64,000 bases of DNA from the NCBI RefSeq assembly GCF_003937915.1, contig NZ_RHUM01000013.1, forward strand, positions 87,733 through 151,732, read 5' to 3'. Positions within the stretch are counted from its first letter, which is position 1, and each line of letters begins with the position of its first letter. The notes beneath the pieces were generated by a model. It saw only the letters and a list, made by a program, of their open reading frames with translations, did not search any database and had not been told where the DNA came from. Positions 30,001-38,487 of this stretch are shown piece by piece. Made by a program: the position numbers and the translations under genes. Source of the stretch: Erwinia sp. 198 (lineage in GTDB: Bacteria; Pseudomonadota; Gammaproteobacteria; Enterobacterales; Enterobacteriaceae).

Positions 30001-30180
30001 AAATTCTTCTGCCAGCGCTTTCAGATCGGCGATAGCGAAAGCTAAGGCGCGATCGTTATGTGTCAGGCCAGACAAAGTCGCAGGTTGCTGTCTTTTAAAC
30101 AGACGATGAATGAAGTTCTGTTTTTCTTCAGCAATATTGAGGGTAATCGCTTCTGCATTATGATTGAAAGCAAATGTCAT
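27052..30180 (-). CDS. zorD: Zorya type I helicase-nuclease effector ZorD
   Basis: A 1,042-residue SNF2-family protein. An N-terminal ~480 residues precede the helicase core: motif I NADEQGLGKTLQTIAFLRW near residue 525, motif II VVFDEIQAVKN (DEIQ), an LTGTPIEN motif and motif VI WWNPAVEEQCNDRVHRIGQ. ZorD is recruited after the ZorAB motor senses infection and degrades phage DNA. The length agrees with type I ZorD. It overlaps zorC by 4 bp. The start ATG 30180 lies in the zorC stop region. Confidence 0.95.
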   Translation of the reverse strand: MTFAFNHNAEAITLNIAEEKQNFIHRLFKRQQPATLSGLTHNDRALAFAIADLKALAEEFEEPLHISDDAIVMGHHLAGRLDAETAQTLGLPPLVDLTLKTDIEGSLGSDTFRLQHEWLRNGVRQLPHRTGSILTTSQGPRRLPLWMMETVEVAENFTPGGGEASDWESLARFRQALDPGVQMSHEINAVRVSLTDFMQGLEVRIADRFSISTSSKGADDFEIIPFSGKNLEELESSGEAISESAGELSEQTLRRFQQRVRTQGALSAYRVGEGNYLVIDRSARPILDVMVEKQKSSPEERRAFIENPRPAITNAVEKYLRQSGKLDGLDDVGEEEAIEAAAGPAFVETVEYSERVKGILHYRKGAVSTPMTGETVWLPEVIPDALTNILAAMDSQALASVCDQLRNAIDASQDEVEIASHPVKVTEETLRALEKRLANLIEIEGSAEAADSEDKIAIDVQPPATVILDTKDNFEELFWQPDLKKRSVFIDEQLPAGVKTALRPHQLESFSLQLSSWKSGMPGILNADEQGLGKTLQTIAFLRWLKENNNVSTASNKERGPILIVAPTSLLENWNAEVRQHTDSDGLGHLLRLYGSSLSHYKNFDAKGVETKDGNTLLNFQQLHESIREGKGHRFWILTTYTTLTNYQHSFAKIHFSAVVFDEIQAVKNPDSLRARAARAVNADYRIGLTGTPIENTTTDLWAVMDQLAPASLDTLRNFNSLYSEPDEQNMLQLYQQVFAPRNQMPPLAFRRLKEDVAKELPAKTRFLHPRLMPEGQAIAYETARLKLSQGGPGAALKMLQHIRGVSVHPAMEMSGDNQTFIDASARLNACFEILHHIKAKGERVLVFIEHRKMQFRFMELVRQEFGLEHIDHINGDTPIQKRQAIVRRFQQHLEHDRGFDLLVLGPKAAGTGLTLTAATHVIHLSRWWNPAVEEQCNDRVHRIGQRYPVQIHMPMAIHTGYQEHSFDCLLQGLMSRKRSLARAALWPMGDSASDISQLQAALRKDKSEASGDILETSIRMMFERDVETDGTRMDDGSYRIS

Positions 30181-31502
30181 GACAGATACTCAATTTGTTC
30201 ACGCACTTTTTCCTGCCAGCCACCTAAGTGTGGAATAGCGACCGGATTAGGTAACATGCGAATATGTTCGCAGTCATATGTCAATCGGAAGAGTTCAGGC
30301 GCTTTTTTGTTATCGCTACTAAAGATATGAACTTTATAATTATGTGATCCTTCGACCACAATGCAGCGTCCAATTTTTAAAATTAGCAATGAGGTGTTTT
30401 TTCGGCTGCCAGCAACTTGCCGTCCGAAGGTTAAGGTCGCACTTTCTCGCATAGTCTTTTTTATCGATCTGGCCCGCATATCGGCTTCAGCACTGAAAGC
30501 CACCCATGCTGAGTCAATTTTGTCCTGATGGTATAAATTAAGCCAGAACTTGCGTCGGGGCTCCCACATATGGCTATCTTCAACGTCAGAAACTACATCT
30601 AAAAAGAACAGAATATTTTCGCGTGTGAGCCAGTTTATAATCAGGTTTCGACAGGCTTCATCTACGCTTCCCCATACGCCACCGCGGCTCAGACGCGGGT
30701 CATCATAAAAGGCCACCAGCGTTTCGGTCAGATAGCGAGAAAGCTCTTCATCGGGTTGTTTATATAACCAGTGTGATAACAGTGCGTTGATGGCTTCCGC
30801 TGCGCCATTCATCAAAGCACCCCCTCTGCCATCAGGTTTTAACCAGGCAAACAGCTTCTCAATAGCGGGTCTATCATTCAACCCAGGTGCCAGCAATGTT
30901 ATATAGGCCAGATGAGCATGCGACATTAACCCCGGATCGTGCGGGCGTGTAATACCAAATTTTTTAAGCTCTCTCCACGGTGAATCCATTTCAACCATTC
31001 TTTTTGCCAGGGCCTGATGCGCCTGGCTAGCGTCAAAGAATTCGGGTAGTTGCTCGACAATATCTTTCCACTTATCGCTCATATGTTCTCTGGCGATATC
31101 CAGACAATTTTTGATTTTGTTTGTGTGTGGTGAACCCGGTTCATAACTACGGATATAGGCCGATATCATTGCAGAAATAAATGGCGCTGAATCCGTAACA
31201 ATAGTTTCCCGCAGATAAAACGCTTGCAGCACAGCAAACTCGTCCTGATTTCTGAATTCTTTATCAAAAACAATCGGTGCGCCTGAACAGATAAAGGACA
31301 TCTTTACATCATTCCATTCCCAGCGCTCCACATAATCAAGCAGCTTGCGTAACACCTTTTCACGATCGCGCTCCGCAATCTCCTTGACGACATCGGGCCA
31401 GCGCACATGAATGGCCTGGATCTTTACCGTTAAACCTTTCGATACAGCAATTGCTGGCTTGAAAAGGGTCACGGGTTTCAGGAAGATATCGCTTAATTTC
31501 AT
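30177..31502 (-). CDS. zorC: Zorya protein ZorC (EH signature)
   Basis: A 441-residue soluble protein with the EH_Signature domain in the middle to C-terminal half (HAHLAYITLLAPGLNDRPAI, DVEDSHMWEPRRKFWLNLY, RQVAGSRKNTSLLILKIG). ZorC is thought to bind DNA and link the membrane motor to ZorD. ATGA overlaps couple it to zorB upstream and zorD downstream. No catalytic motif is visible. Confidence 0.94.
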   Translation of the reverse strand: MKLSDIFLKPVTLFKPAIAVSKGLTVKIQAIHVRWPDVVKEIAERDREKVLRKLLDYVERWEWNDVKMSFICSGAPIVFDKEFRNQDEFAVLQAFYLRETIVTDSAPFISAMISAYIRSYEPGSPHTNKIKNCLDIAREHMSDKWKDIVEQLPEFFDASQAHQALAKRMVEMDSPWRELKKFGITRPHDPGLMSHAHLAYITLLAPGLNDRPAIEKLFAWLKPDGRGGALMNGAAEAINALLSHWLYKQPDEELSRYLTETLVAFYDDPRLSRGGVWGSVDEACRNLIINWLTRENILFFLDVVSDVEDSHMWEPRRKFWLNLYHQDKIDSAWVAFSAEADMRARSIKKTMRESATLTFGRQVAGSRKNTSLLILKIGRCIVVEGSHNYKVHIFSSDNKKAPELFRLTYDCEHIRMLPNPVAIPHLGGWQEKVREQIEYLS

Positions 31503-32362
31503 AGCGGCCTCTTCTTCAGGGGGGCGATCAAGCGTTTGCGGATGTCTTCAATTTCCGCTGCATTGGCCGGGGTATGCATAATGATGCGGAGATCGATACG
31601 GCGATTCATCGCCATATTTTGCGGTGTGTCATTCGGCTTCACCGGACGCATTTTACCGTAGCCTGCCACAGAAAGAACGGGTTGGCTGCGCATATTAAAA
31701 TGTGCGACCAGGTCTGGCGCTGCGGCAAGCATACTGGTAAACGTGGTGATGGCTCGGTTAGTCGAAAGGTTCAGGTTATAAACATCTTCGCCTTTGGAAT
31801 CGGTGTGCCCCTCAATCTGTACCGCTTCAATAATGGCAAACGAAGGATTACAGCTTTTATCCCATCCGACGCTTTGGCTGAAGGTATAGCAGGGCAGCAG
31901 GGAATCGAGCGTCTTCGCCAATGCTTCGACGATTTTTCGCTTATCGTCGCTTAGCGTATAGCTATTGCTGATAAACAAACCTTCCCCCTGAAAGCGCAGT
32001 GTGCCTTCTTCAGGAATGACATCAACCGGCAGTTCAGGAAACGACTGCTTTAGATTATTGCGCAATTGATAGAGTAAGTTGAGCCGGGCAGCAGCAGCCT
32101 GCGACATATACTGTTCCAGCGGATCAACCTGCTTTAACAATGCGATCTCAGCGCGTAAATCCACGATGGTTTTATCGCGTGTTTGTATCGCCTGTTCATA
32201 CTCATCACGCGGGACGGTGTTTTTATCGTTGTAACGGCTGGCAAAAAAAGCGAGCAGCACCATGACAATGAAAAGAAAGCTGACCGTCATATCTGTCATC
32301 GAGACAAAAACGGACTCTTCTTCCTCTTCATGTGAGCGCTTACGGCTGGCGTTGGCTCTCAT
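31499..32362 (-). CDS. zorB: Zorya motor stator protein ZorB (MotB/OmpA-like)
   Basis: A 287-residue protein with a charged N-terminus, one membrane segment (about residues 28-45) preceded by SMTDMT, whose Asp corresponds to the ion-carrying MotB-type residue, and a C-terminal OmpA-like peptidoglycan-binding domain (IEAVQIEGHTDSKG, NLSTNRAITTF, GYGKMRPVKPNDT, NRRIDLRIIM). ZorB dimers sit inside a ZorA pentamer and anchor the complex to the wall. Overlaps zorA and zorC by 4 bp each. Confidence 0.95.
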   Translation of the reverse strand: MRANASRKRSHEEEEESVFVSMTDMTVSFLFIVMVLLAFFASRYNDKNTVPRDEYEQAIQTRDKTIVDLRAEIALLKQVDPLEQYMSQAAAARLNLLYQLRNNLKQSFPELPVDVIPEEGTLRFQGEGLFISNSYTLSDDKRKIVEALAKTLDSLLPCYTFSQSVGWDKSCNPSFAIIEAVQIEGHTDSKGEDVYNLNLSTNRAITTFTSMLAAAPDLVAHFNMRSQPVLSVAGYGKMRPVKPNDTPQNMAMNRRIDLRIIMHTPANAAEIEDIRKRLIAPLKKRPL

Positions 32363-34395
32363 GAGATTCGCCCTTGTTTCGGCGCGAAGTTTTCAGCCTG
32401 ATCGACAATGCTCTGCATTGTGTCCAATGCTGGCATGAGTTCATTCTGCAAGGTTTTGACATGATCGAAGAGCGTTTCAACCGATGTGGCAACTTGCTGT
32501 TGGTAGCTGTCGAATGCCTTGCCAAGTTTCTCGTCAATGCCATCCAGACGTTCGCCCTGACCGCGTAAAGCCGCAATCAAAGACTGGAGATTAGTCAGCG
32601 TGGATTCAACCGCACGATGTTGCCCACCCAGTGTCTCTTGTGCAGCTGAAAGCGTCATTGCAGATTGTTCAGCATTGGTTTTAGCGGCTTGAGCGATAGC
32701 CGACAGGCTATTCTCACTGCTCTCACGCAGCTGGCGCGTGCTGACTTCAATACGCTCCATCATCGCCCGAATCGGATCGGCGGCGCTGGCCAATGATTGT
32801 GCAGATGTGCGGAAGCTACCTGAAGCGTTCTCCGAGGCGACAGCACCTTCTTTAATCCCATCAGAAGCGCGGCGTAATGCAGTGCTGGTTTCGGTCAGCA
32901 TACCCATCACGTCTTCCAGTTTTTCTGCAATAGTAGAAAGAGGGGAAAGCAGTTCGCTGCTGGCTTTCTGTGTCATCGCTTCAGTGGCTTTGGTAATTTC
33001 ACCTGCGGTATTGCCAAAAGCACCCAGTACTTGTGTAGCAGCCTGCCCAATAGCTTCGCTTGCTTGTGACGCTGATTCCGACAGGCGGGCCTGTGCCGCT
33101 TCAGCTCCCTGTTTTGCGGCAGTTTCGAGTTCGGTACGAATACCCAGAGCGGCGGCTTTCATATCGGCAGCCGCTTCGCCCATGGCTCGCGCACCCTCAC
33201 CGGTATTGTCTTTGATGCCTTGCAGGGTTGAGTTCATGGTCGCCAACAGATTTTCGGCACCTTGATTAAATGCTGATGTTGCTGTATCTGCCGTTTGCTG
33301 CATACCATCACGCAATGTTTCCACCGCCTGGCCTAAGCGTCCAATTGCGCCTTCCATTTCGTTGCCCATTTTTCCGGAGCTTTGATCCATACGCTCAGCC
33401 AGCAATTTAATCTGGTCTCCTGCCAGGGAAATACGTTCGCTGGCTTGTGCCAGAGCCCGACCAACATCTTCAGAAAAACGTGAGGAGAGGTTTTGTACCA
33501 TTTCTCCCACACCATCGTTTCCCAACCGGCTGACCTGCTCGATAACCGGCGTAATAGCCGTACTAATGGACTCAGAGATCGCTCTTGGAAGGTCTTCGCG
33601 CAGCGGACGGCCAATCTCAGCAGCCATTTCCAGTCCCAGCTTGCGGAAATGCTCACGGCTCTCGATGGTGGCTTTCAACTGGCGAATAGAAAGGTCTTCG
33701 AGGCTAATAAACGTCAGACGCTTTTCAATCAGGCTATTAAGGCCATGAACCGCTTTTTCTAAATGTGACGTACCGCGTCTTAAAGCTACGGTAAAGACAA
33801 TCGAACAGCAGAGACCGGTCAGGGACATGATGAATTTTGCTGAAGCGATGGTAAGTAAACCCTCTAAGGCTGCACTCCCGCCGTCATCCAGAGAAGTACT
33901 CATTGAGTTAAGCGCAGAAATCAGGCCCAGAAAGGTGAGGGATAGCCCTATAGTTACAAACAGCCCCGGAACGATACGCCAGAAGCCTTGCGTAAAGTGC
34001 AGGTCATCCAGATTAAAAAATTGGCTGGGACGGACCGCATTGCGCACCACAGGAGGCCCGTCCCGATCGTCAATCACATGGGTTTCACGATATTCTTTCC
34101 ATGCTTCTGCTACATTTTTTTGTTCTTCCGTTTTATCGGCTGCCGCAATGCTGGCGTCGATTTCAGTCACATGCTGGCTGAACTGATCTTCAGGCGTGTT
34201 TACGATAATGCTGTGGATACTGCTAAGAGCCTTACGGCGACGTTTTACCAGCTTGCGCCAGCGGACAACGGCAAAGCAAAGCGTGGCAACCAGCAGGATA
34301 GTTACAAATCCAGGGGCAGCATCATTTTTTAAAACTGAAGCGATAGACAAAATGCCATTACGCACCAGCACGCCGGGAAGCAGCAGCGAATCCAT
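32359..34395 (-). CDS. zorA: Zorya motor protein ZorA (MotA/TolQ/ExbB-like with long tail)
   Basis: A 678-residue protein. Membrane segments lie near residues 25-43, 123-147 and 175-200, with the MotA/ExbB domain IVPGLFVTIGLSLTFLGLIS. It is followed by a ~450-residue Ala/Glu/Gln-rich helical tail with heptad-like repeats (QVLGAFGNTAGEITKATEAM and similar), as in ZorA, whose tail forms a long intracellular rod that transmits the infection signal. First gene of the zorABCD(-mcrBC) unit; the promoter must lie in 34,396-34,765. Confidence 0.95.
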   Translation of the reverse strand: MDSLLLPGVLVRNGILSIASVLKNDAAPGFVTILLVATLCFAVVRWRKLVKRRRKALSSIHSIIVNTPEDQFSQHVTEIDASIAAADKTEEQKNVAEAWKEYRETHVIDDRDGPPVVRNAVRPSQFFNLDDLHFTQGFWRIVPGLFVTIGLSLTFLGLISALNSMSTSLDDGGSAALEGLLTIASAKFIMSLTGLCCSIVFTVALRRGTSHLEKAVHGLNSLIEKRLTFISLEDLSIRQLKATIESREHFRKLGLEMAAEIGRPLREDLPRAISESISTAITPVIEQVSRLGNDGVGEMVQNLSSRFSEDVGRALAQASERISLAGDQIKLLAERMDQSSGKMGNEMEGAIGRLGQAVETLRDGMQQTADTATSAFNQGAENLLATMNSTLQGIKDNTGEGARAMGEAAADMKAAALGIRTELETAAKQGAEAAQARLSESASQASEAIGQAATQVLGAFGNTAGEITKATEAMTQKASSELLSPLSTIAEKLEDVMGMLTETSTALRRASDGIKEGAVASENASGSFRTSAQSLASAADPIRAMMERIEVSTRQLRESSENSLSAIAQAAKTNAEQSAMTLSAAQETLGGQHRAVESTLTNLQSLIAALRGQGERLDGIDEKLGKAFDSYQQQVATSVETLFDHVKTLQNELMPALDTMQSIVDQAENFAPKQGRIS

Positions 34396-34765
34396 TTTTA
34401 CACCATAGATAACAATAAGAAGGGGAGTGTTTCTTTTGGGAATACTCTAATATATTTCATTATTCTTATCTATCTTAACAGCACGTCTTAAGAAGAAGTG
34501 TGAGTTCTACATTTTTACTTTTAATAATCAACAAATTAATTGGCTTTTTCCGCAACCTTGGCCGGTGGATTTAAAGGGAAGCATTAGTTTTTCAGGGGGT
34601 TTCTGAAGCTAAGGGGAAGATTTACAGAGGGAAATTTGGTGCTTGTGCTTGCGCACATGCGATGTATGATTTTACCCATCTCATTTATTGCCCTCCGTTT
34701 GCCGTTTCGACAGGCTGTCGACCGCATGCGGCAGGTAGTGTATTCAACGTTTTTCCGGAATTCCT
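34396..34765. promoter_or_regulatory. Divergent promoter region between zorA and hsdM
   Basis: About 370 AT-rich bases holding the promoters of both defence operons. A perfect 7-1-7 inverted repeat, TCGACAGGCTGTCGA at 34,707-34,721, lies 45 bp upstream of the hsdM ATG and is the best operator candidate. A flanking TGCCG ... CGGCA pair extends the symmetry. No regulator gene is adjacent. Confidence 0.6.
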
Positions 34766-37126
34766 ATGTCTGACAAAAATTTTTCGCAAACGGCTGCCTT
34801 TATCTGGTCTGTCGCTGACCTACTGCGCGGTGATTTCAAACAGTCTCAGTATGGGCGAGTGATCCTGCCCTTTACGCTGTTGCGCCGTCTTGAGTGTGTG
34901 CTGGCGGAGACTAAAGACGCGGTGGTGGCGAAATATGATGAATTAAAAACCAGCCCGCTGCCGGAAGATGCGAAAGAGAAGTTTCTGCTGCGCACCAGCA
35001 CATTTTCCTTCTTCAACACCTCGAAGATGGATTTGGGCAAAATGGGGCAGAATGACATCAAAGCCAACCTGGAAAGCTATGTGCAGGCGTTTTCACCGGA
35101 TGCGCGTGAGATCTTCGAACACTTCAAATTCGGTGAGTTTGTCGGTCTGCTGGAAGATGCCAACCTGCTGTTTAAAGTGGTAAAGAAATTCGCTACCACC
35201 GATTTGAGCCCGAAAGCCATTTCCAACCATGATATGGGCCTGGTGTTTGAAGAGCTTATCCGTCGTTTTGCGGAAAGTTCCAACGAGACCGCCGGTGAAC
35301 ACTTTACGCCACGCGATATCGTACGCCTGACCACCTCGCTGGTGTTTATGGAAGATGATGAAGCGCTAACGCAGGACGGCATCATCCGCACCATTTACGA
35401 CCCTACGGCCGGGACCGGTGGCTTCCTCTCTTCAGGCATGGAATATGTGCACGAGCTGAACCCTAACGCAGTGATGCGTGCCTTTGGCCAGGAGCTGAAC
35501 CCGGAATCCTACGCTATCTGTAAAGCCGACATGCTGATCAAAGGTCAGGACGTCAGCCGCATTAAGCTGGGTAACACCCTCTCTAACGACCAGCTTCCGC
35601 AGGACCAGTTTGACTACATGCTTTCTAACCCACCGTTTGGCGTGGACTGGAAGAAGATTGAGGGTGAGATTAACGACGAGCATACGCAGAAGGGCTTTAA
35701 CGGTCGCTTTGGCCCGGGCCTGCCGCGTGTTTCTGACGGCTCGCTGCTGTTCCTGATGCACCTGATCAGCAAAATGCGCGACAACCACAACGTGGATGGC
35801 ACAGTGAGCAACGGCGGGCGTATCGGGATTATCCTTAACGGTTCCCCACTGTTTACCGGTGGTGCGGGCAGCGGTGAGAGCGAGATCCGTCGCTACATTC
35901 TGGAAGCCGATTTGCTGGAAGGGATTGTCGCGCTGCCGACGGACATGTTCTATAACACCGGTATTGCCACCTACGTCTGGATCCTCTCTAACAAGAAAGC
36001 GCCTGAGCGTAAAGGCAAAGTACAGTTGATCGACGGCAGCAACTTGTATATCAAGATGCGAAAATCTCTAGGCTCCAAGCGAAATCGAATAAACAAAGCT
36101 TATCGAAAAATCATTACTCAAACCTTCGGTGATTTTGAGGTGGTGGATGCCACAACCCTGGAAGAACTGGGTCTGGAAAAAGCTGCGGAGCAAAAATCCA
36201 GCCGTGGTCGTCAGCCTGCCTCTGCTAAAACCGAAGCGCCGAAAACCTTCGCCAGCAAGATCTTTAACAGCACCGATTTTGGCTATCGCCGCCTGACCAT
36301 TGAACGCCCGCTGCGGTTATCTGCTCAAGTCACGGATGAGGCGATTGCGACTCTGCGCTTTGCGCCGAAGCCGTTTAATGCGCCAATGGAACGTCTGTAT
36401 GAAGAGTTCGCAGCCCAATGGCAGGCGGATAACTACGGTGATTTCTCCGAACTGGAAGCCGATGCGCGCGCCATCATCAAAGCCGAATTTGCCGAGCTGA
36501 AAGAGAAGCAGATTAAAGACCTGCTCGACAGCAAACTGTGGCTGGCACAGCGCGGGTTGATGGAAAAAGCACAGCAGATTCAGACGGCTTTGGGTACGCA
36601 GGCGGGTGGTAAAATGCTGGTGAGCAACGACTTCAACCAGTTCCAGCTGACCCTGAAAGGGGCCATCAAAACAGCCGGCGTGAAGCTGGATGCGAAAGAG
36701 AACAAACAGTTTATCGAGGCTATCACAACGAAAAACCCGGAAGCAGAGCCGGTGGTGAAGAAGGTTCTGAAAGAAGCCGTTCAGCCGCTGTACGGGGCAT
36801 TTGAGTACAAAGGCAAAGTGGTTGAGTTCGAACAGGACGGCGAGCTGCGTGATAATGAAAACGTGCCGCTGAATACAGCAGTATCCACCAGCGACCTGAT
36901 TGAAAACTACTTCAAAGCGGAAGTACTTCCGCACGTGAATGACGCCTGGATCAACGCCGATAAGCGTGATGCGAAAGATGGTGAGGTGGGGATTGTTGGT
37001 TACGAGATTCCATTTAACCGCCATTTCTATGTCTATCAGCCACCGCGTCCGCTGGAAGAGATTGATGCCGATCTGGATGCGGTCAGCGCCGAGATTATGA
37101 AGCTGCTGCAGGAGGTCCATTCCTGA
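34766..37126 (+). CDS. hsdM: Type I restriction-modification DNA methyltransferase subunit HsdM
   Basis: A 786-residue N6-adenine methyltransferase, longer than the ~520 of E. coli K HsdM because of an extended C-terminal half. The N-terminal HsdM helix bundle ([30 protein letters not shown]) is followed by the SAM motif [13 protein letters not shown] near residue 213, catalytic NPPFG near 289 and the [15 protein letters not shown] block. It protects host DNA with HsdS and restricts with HsdR. ATG 34766 gives the family start. The stop overlaps the hsdS ATG by one base. Confidence 0.96.
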   Translation: MSDKNFSQTAAFIWSVADLLRGDFKQSQYGRVILPFTLLRRLECVLAETKDAVVAKYDELKTSPLPEDAKEKFLLRTSTFSFFNTSKMDLGKMGQNDIKANLESYVQAFSPDAREIFEHFKFGEFVGLLEDANLLFKVVKKFATTDLSPKAISNHDMGLVFEELIRRFAESSNETAGEHFTPRDIVRLTTSLVFMEDDEALTQDGIIRTIYDPTAGTGGFLSSGMEYVHELNPNAVMRAFGQELNPESYAICKADMLIKGQDVSRIKLGNTLSNDQLPQDQFDYMLSNPPFGVDWKKIEGEINDEHTQKGFNGRFGPGLPRVSDGSLLFLMHLISKMRDNHNVDGTVSNGGRIGIILNGSPLFTGGAGSGESEIRRYILEADLLEGIVALPTDMFYNTGIATYVWILSNKKAPERKGKVQLIDGSNLYIKMRKSLGSKRNRINKAYRKIITQTFGDFEVVDATTLEELGLEKAAEQKSSRGRQPASAKTEAPKTFASKIFNSTDFGYRRLTIERPLRLSAQVTDEAIATLRFAPKPFNAPMERLYEEFAAQWQADNYGDFSELEADARAIIKAEFAELKEKQIKDLLDSKLWLAQRGLMEKAQQIQTALGTQAGGKMLVSNDFNQFQLTLKGAIKTAGVKLDAKENKQFIEAITTKNPEAEPVVKKVLKEAVQPLYGAFEYKGKVVEFEQDGELRDNENVPLNTAVSTSDLIENYFKAEVLPHVNDAWINADKRDAKDGEVGIVGYEIPFNRHFYVYQPPRPLEEIDADLDAVSAEIMKLLQEVHS

Positions 37127-38487
37127 TGGCTAAGTATAAAGCGTATCCGGAGTATAAGGATTCTGGGGTTGAGTGGTTGGGGACGATCCCAACATCATGG
37201 CAAATGTGGAAATTATCACATGCTTATGAAGTTATTGGTTCAGGGACAACCCCGACCTCGGATAATGAATCTTATTTTCAAGGAGATATACCATGGGTTA
37301 CAACTGGTGAACTTCGAGAAAAAATTATTTATGACACTGATAAGAAGGTTAAGGAATCTACCTTACAGATTTTTTCTGCTTTAAAAATCCATCCAGCAGG
37401 CTCTGTAGTTATTGCTATGTATGGAGCAACAATTGGAAGATTAGGTATTCTTGGTGTTGATGCAACAACTAATCAAGCATGTTGCGTAATGACGAAGTCT
37501 AAAGTCATTAACAATCAATATCTTTATTTTTGGTTGCAGGCATATAGGACTGACATTATTCGTCTTTCCTCTGGTGGAGGGCAGCCTAATATAAATCAAG
37601 AAAAAGTTTCATCTTTGAAAGTGTCTGCCCCCGCATTAAACGACCAAGCATTTATCGTTGCCTTTTTAGATCACGAAACCGCAAAAATCGATAACCTAAT
37701 CGAGAAGCAACAGCAACTGATTGAACTACTGAAAGAAAAACGTCAGGCAGTGATTAGCCATGCTGTCACCAAAGGGCTAAACCCTGGTGTGCCGATGAAA
37801 GATTCTGGTGTAGAGTGGTTGGGGGAAATCCCTAGCCATTGGGAAATGAAAAGGTTAGCTTATATTGGTAGTGCAAGAAATGGTCTAACTTATTCTCCAG
37901 AAAACATAACTGATCAAGAATCAGGTGTTTTAGTATTAAGGTCATCAAATATTCAAAACTCAAGCCTTTGCTTTGATGATAATGTCTACGTTGATAGTAT
38001 CATCCCTGAACAATTTCTAGTAAAAGAAAATGATTTACTTATCTGCTCGAGAAATGGCAGCCGTAATTTAATCGGGAAAAATGCTCTTATTAGCAAAGAT
38101 GCTGAAGGAATGGCATTTGGTGCTTTCATGGCTATATTCAGAAGTCAAATAAACACATACATTTTTTGGGTTTTAAATTCCCCGCTATTTGATTATCAGT
38201 CTGGATCTTTTTTAACTTCAACTATTAATCAGTTAACTATTGGTAACCTTAATAGCATGGAAATTCCAGTTCCCACGCTCGAGGAACAAAAAGAGATAGC
38301 GCGGTATCTCTCTAGAAAAAATGATGATTTTATCGCTTTGATTAATAAGGTAAAAAATAGCATTGCCTTACTCCAGGAACGCCGCACCGCCCTTATCTCC
38401 GCCGCCGTCACCGGAAAAATCGACGTCCGCGACTGGGTTGCGCCAGATACGCAGGACGTTGAGGAGCCACAGGAGGCCACCGCATGA
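37126..38487 (+). CDS. hsdS: Type I specificity subunit HsdS
   Basis: A 453-residue protein with two target-recognition domains. Each is introduced by a repeated motif (KDSGVEWLGTIPTSW near residue 10, KDSGVEWLGEIPSHW near 224) and followed by a conserved spacer helix (DHETAKIDNLIEKQQQLIEL and NDDFIALINKVKNSIALLQE). The two halves thus read a bipartite site, which cannot be deduced here. Both recognition domains are clearly AT-richer than hsdM and hsdR, the usual sign of domain exchange. It overlaps hsdR by 4 bp. Confidence 0.96.
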   Translation: MAKYKAYPEYKDSGVEWLGTIPTSWQMWKLSHAYEVIGSGTTPTSDNESYFQGDIPWVTTGELREKIIYDTDKKVKESTLQIFSALKIHPAGSVVIAMYGATIGRLGILGVDATTNQACCVMTKSKVINNQYLYFWLQAYRTDIIRLSSGGGQPNINQEKVSSLKVSAPALNDQAFIVAFLDHETAKIDNLIEKQQQLIELLKEKRQAVISHAVTKGLNPGVPMKDSGVEWLGEIPSHWEMKRLAYIGSARNGLTYSPENITDQESGVLVLRSSNIQNSSLCFDDNVYVDSIIPEQFLVKENDLLICSRNGSRNLIGKNALISKDAEGMAFGAFMAIFRSQINTYIFWVLNSPLFDYQSGSFLTSTINQLTIGNLNSMEIPVPTLEEQKEIARYLSRKNDDFIALINKVKNSIALLQERRTALISAAVTGKIDVRDWVAPDTQDVEEPQEATA

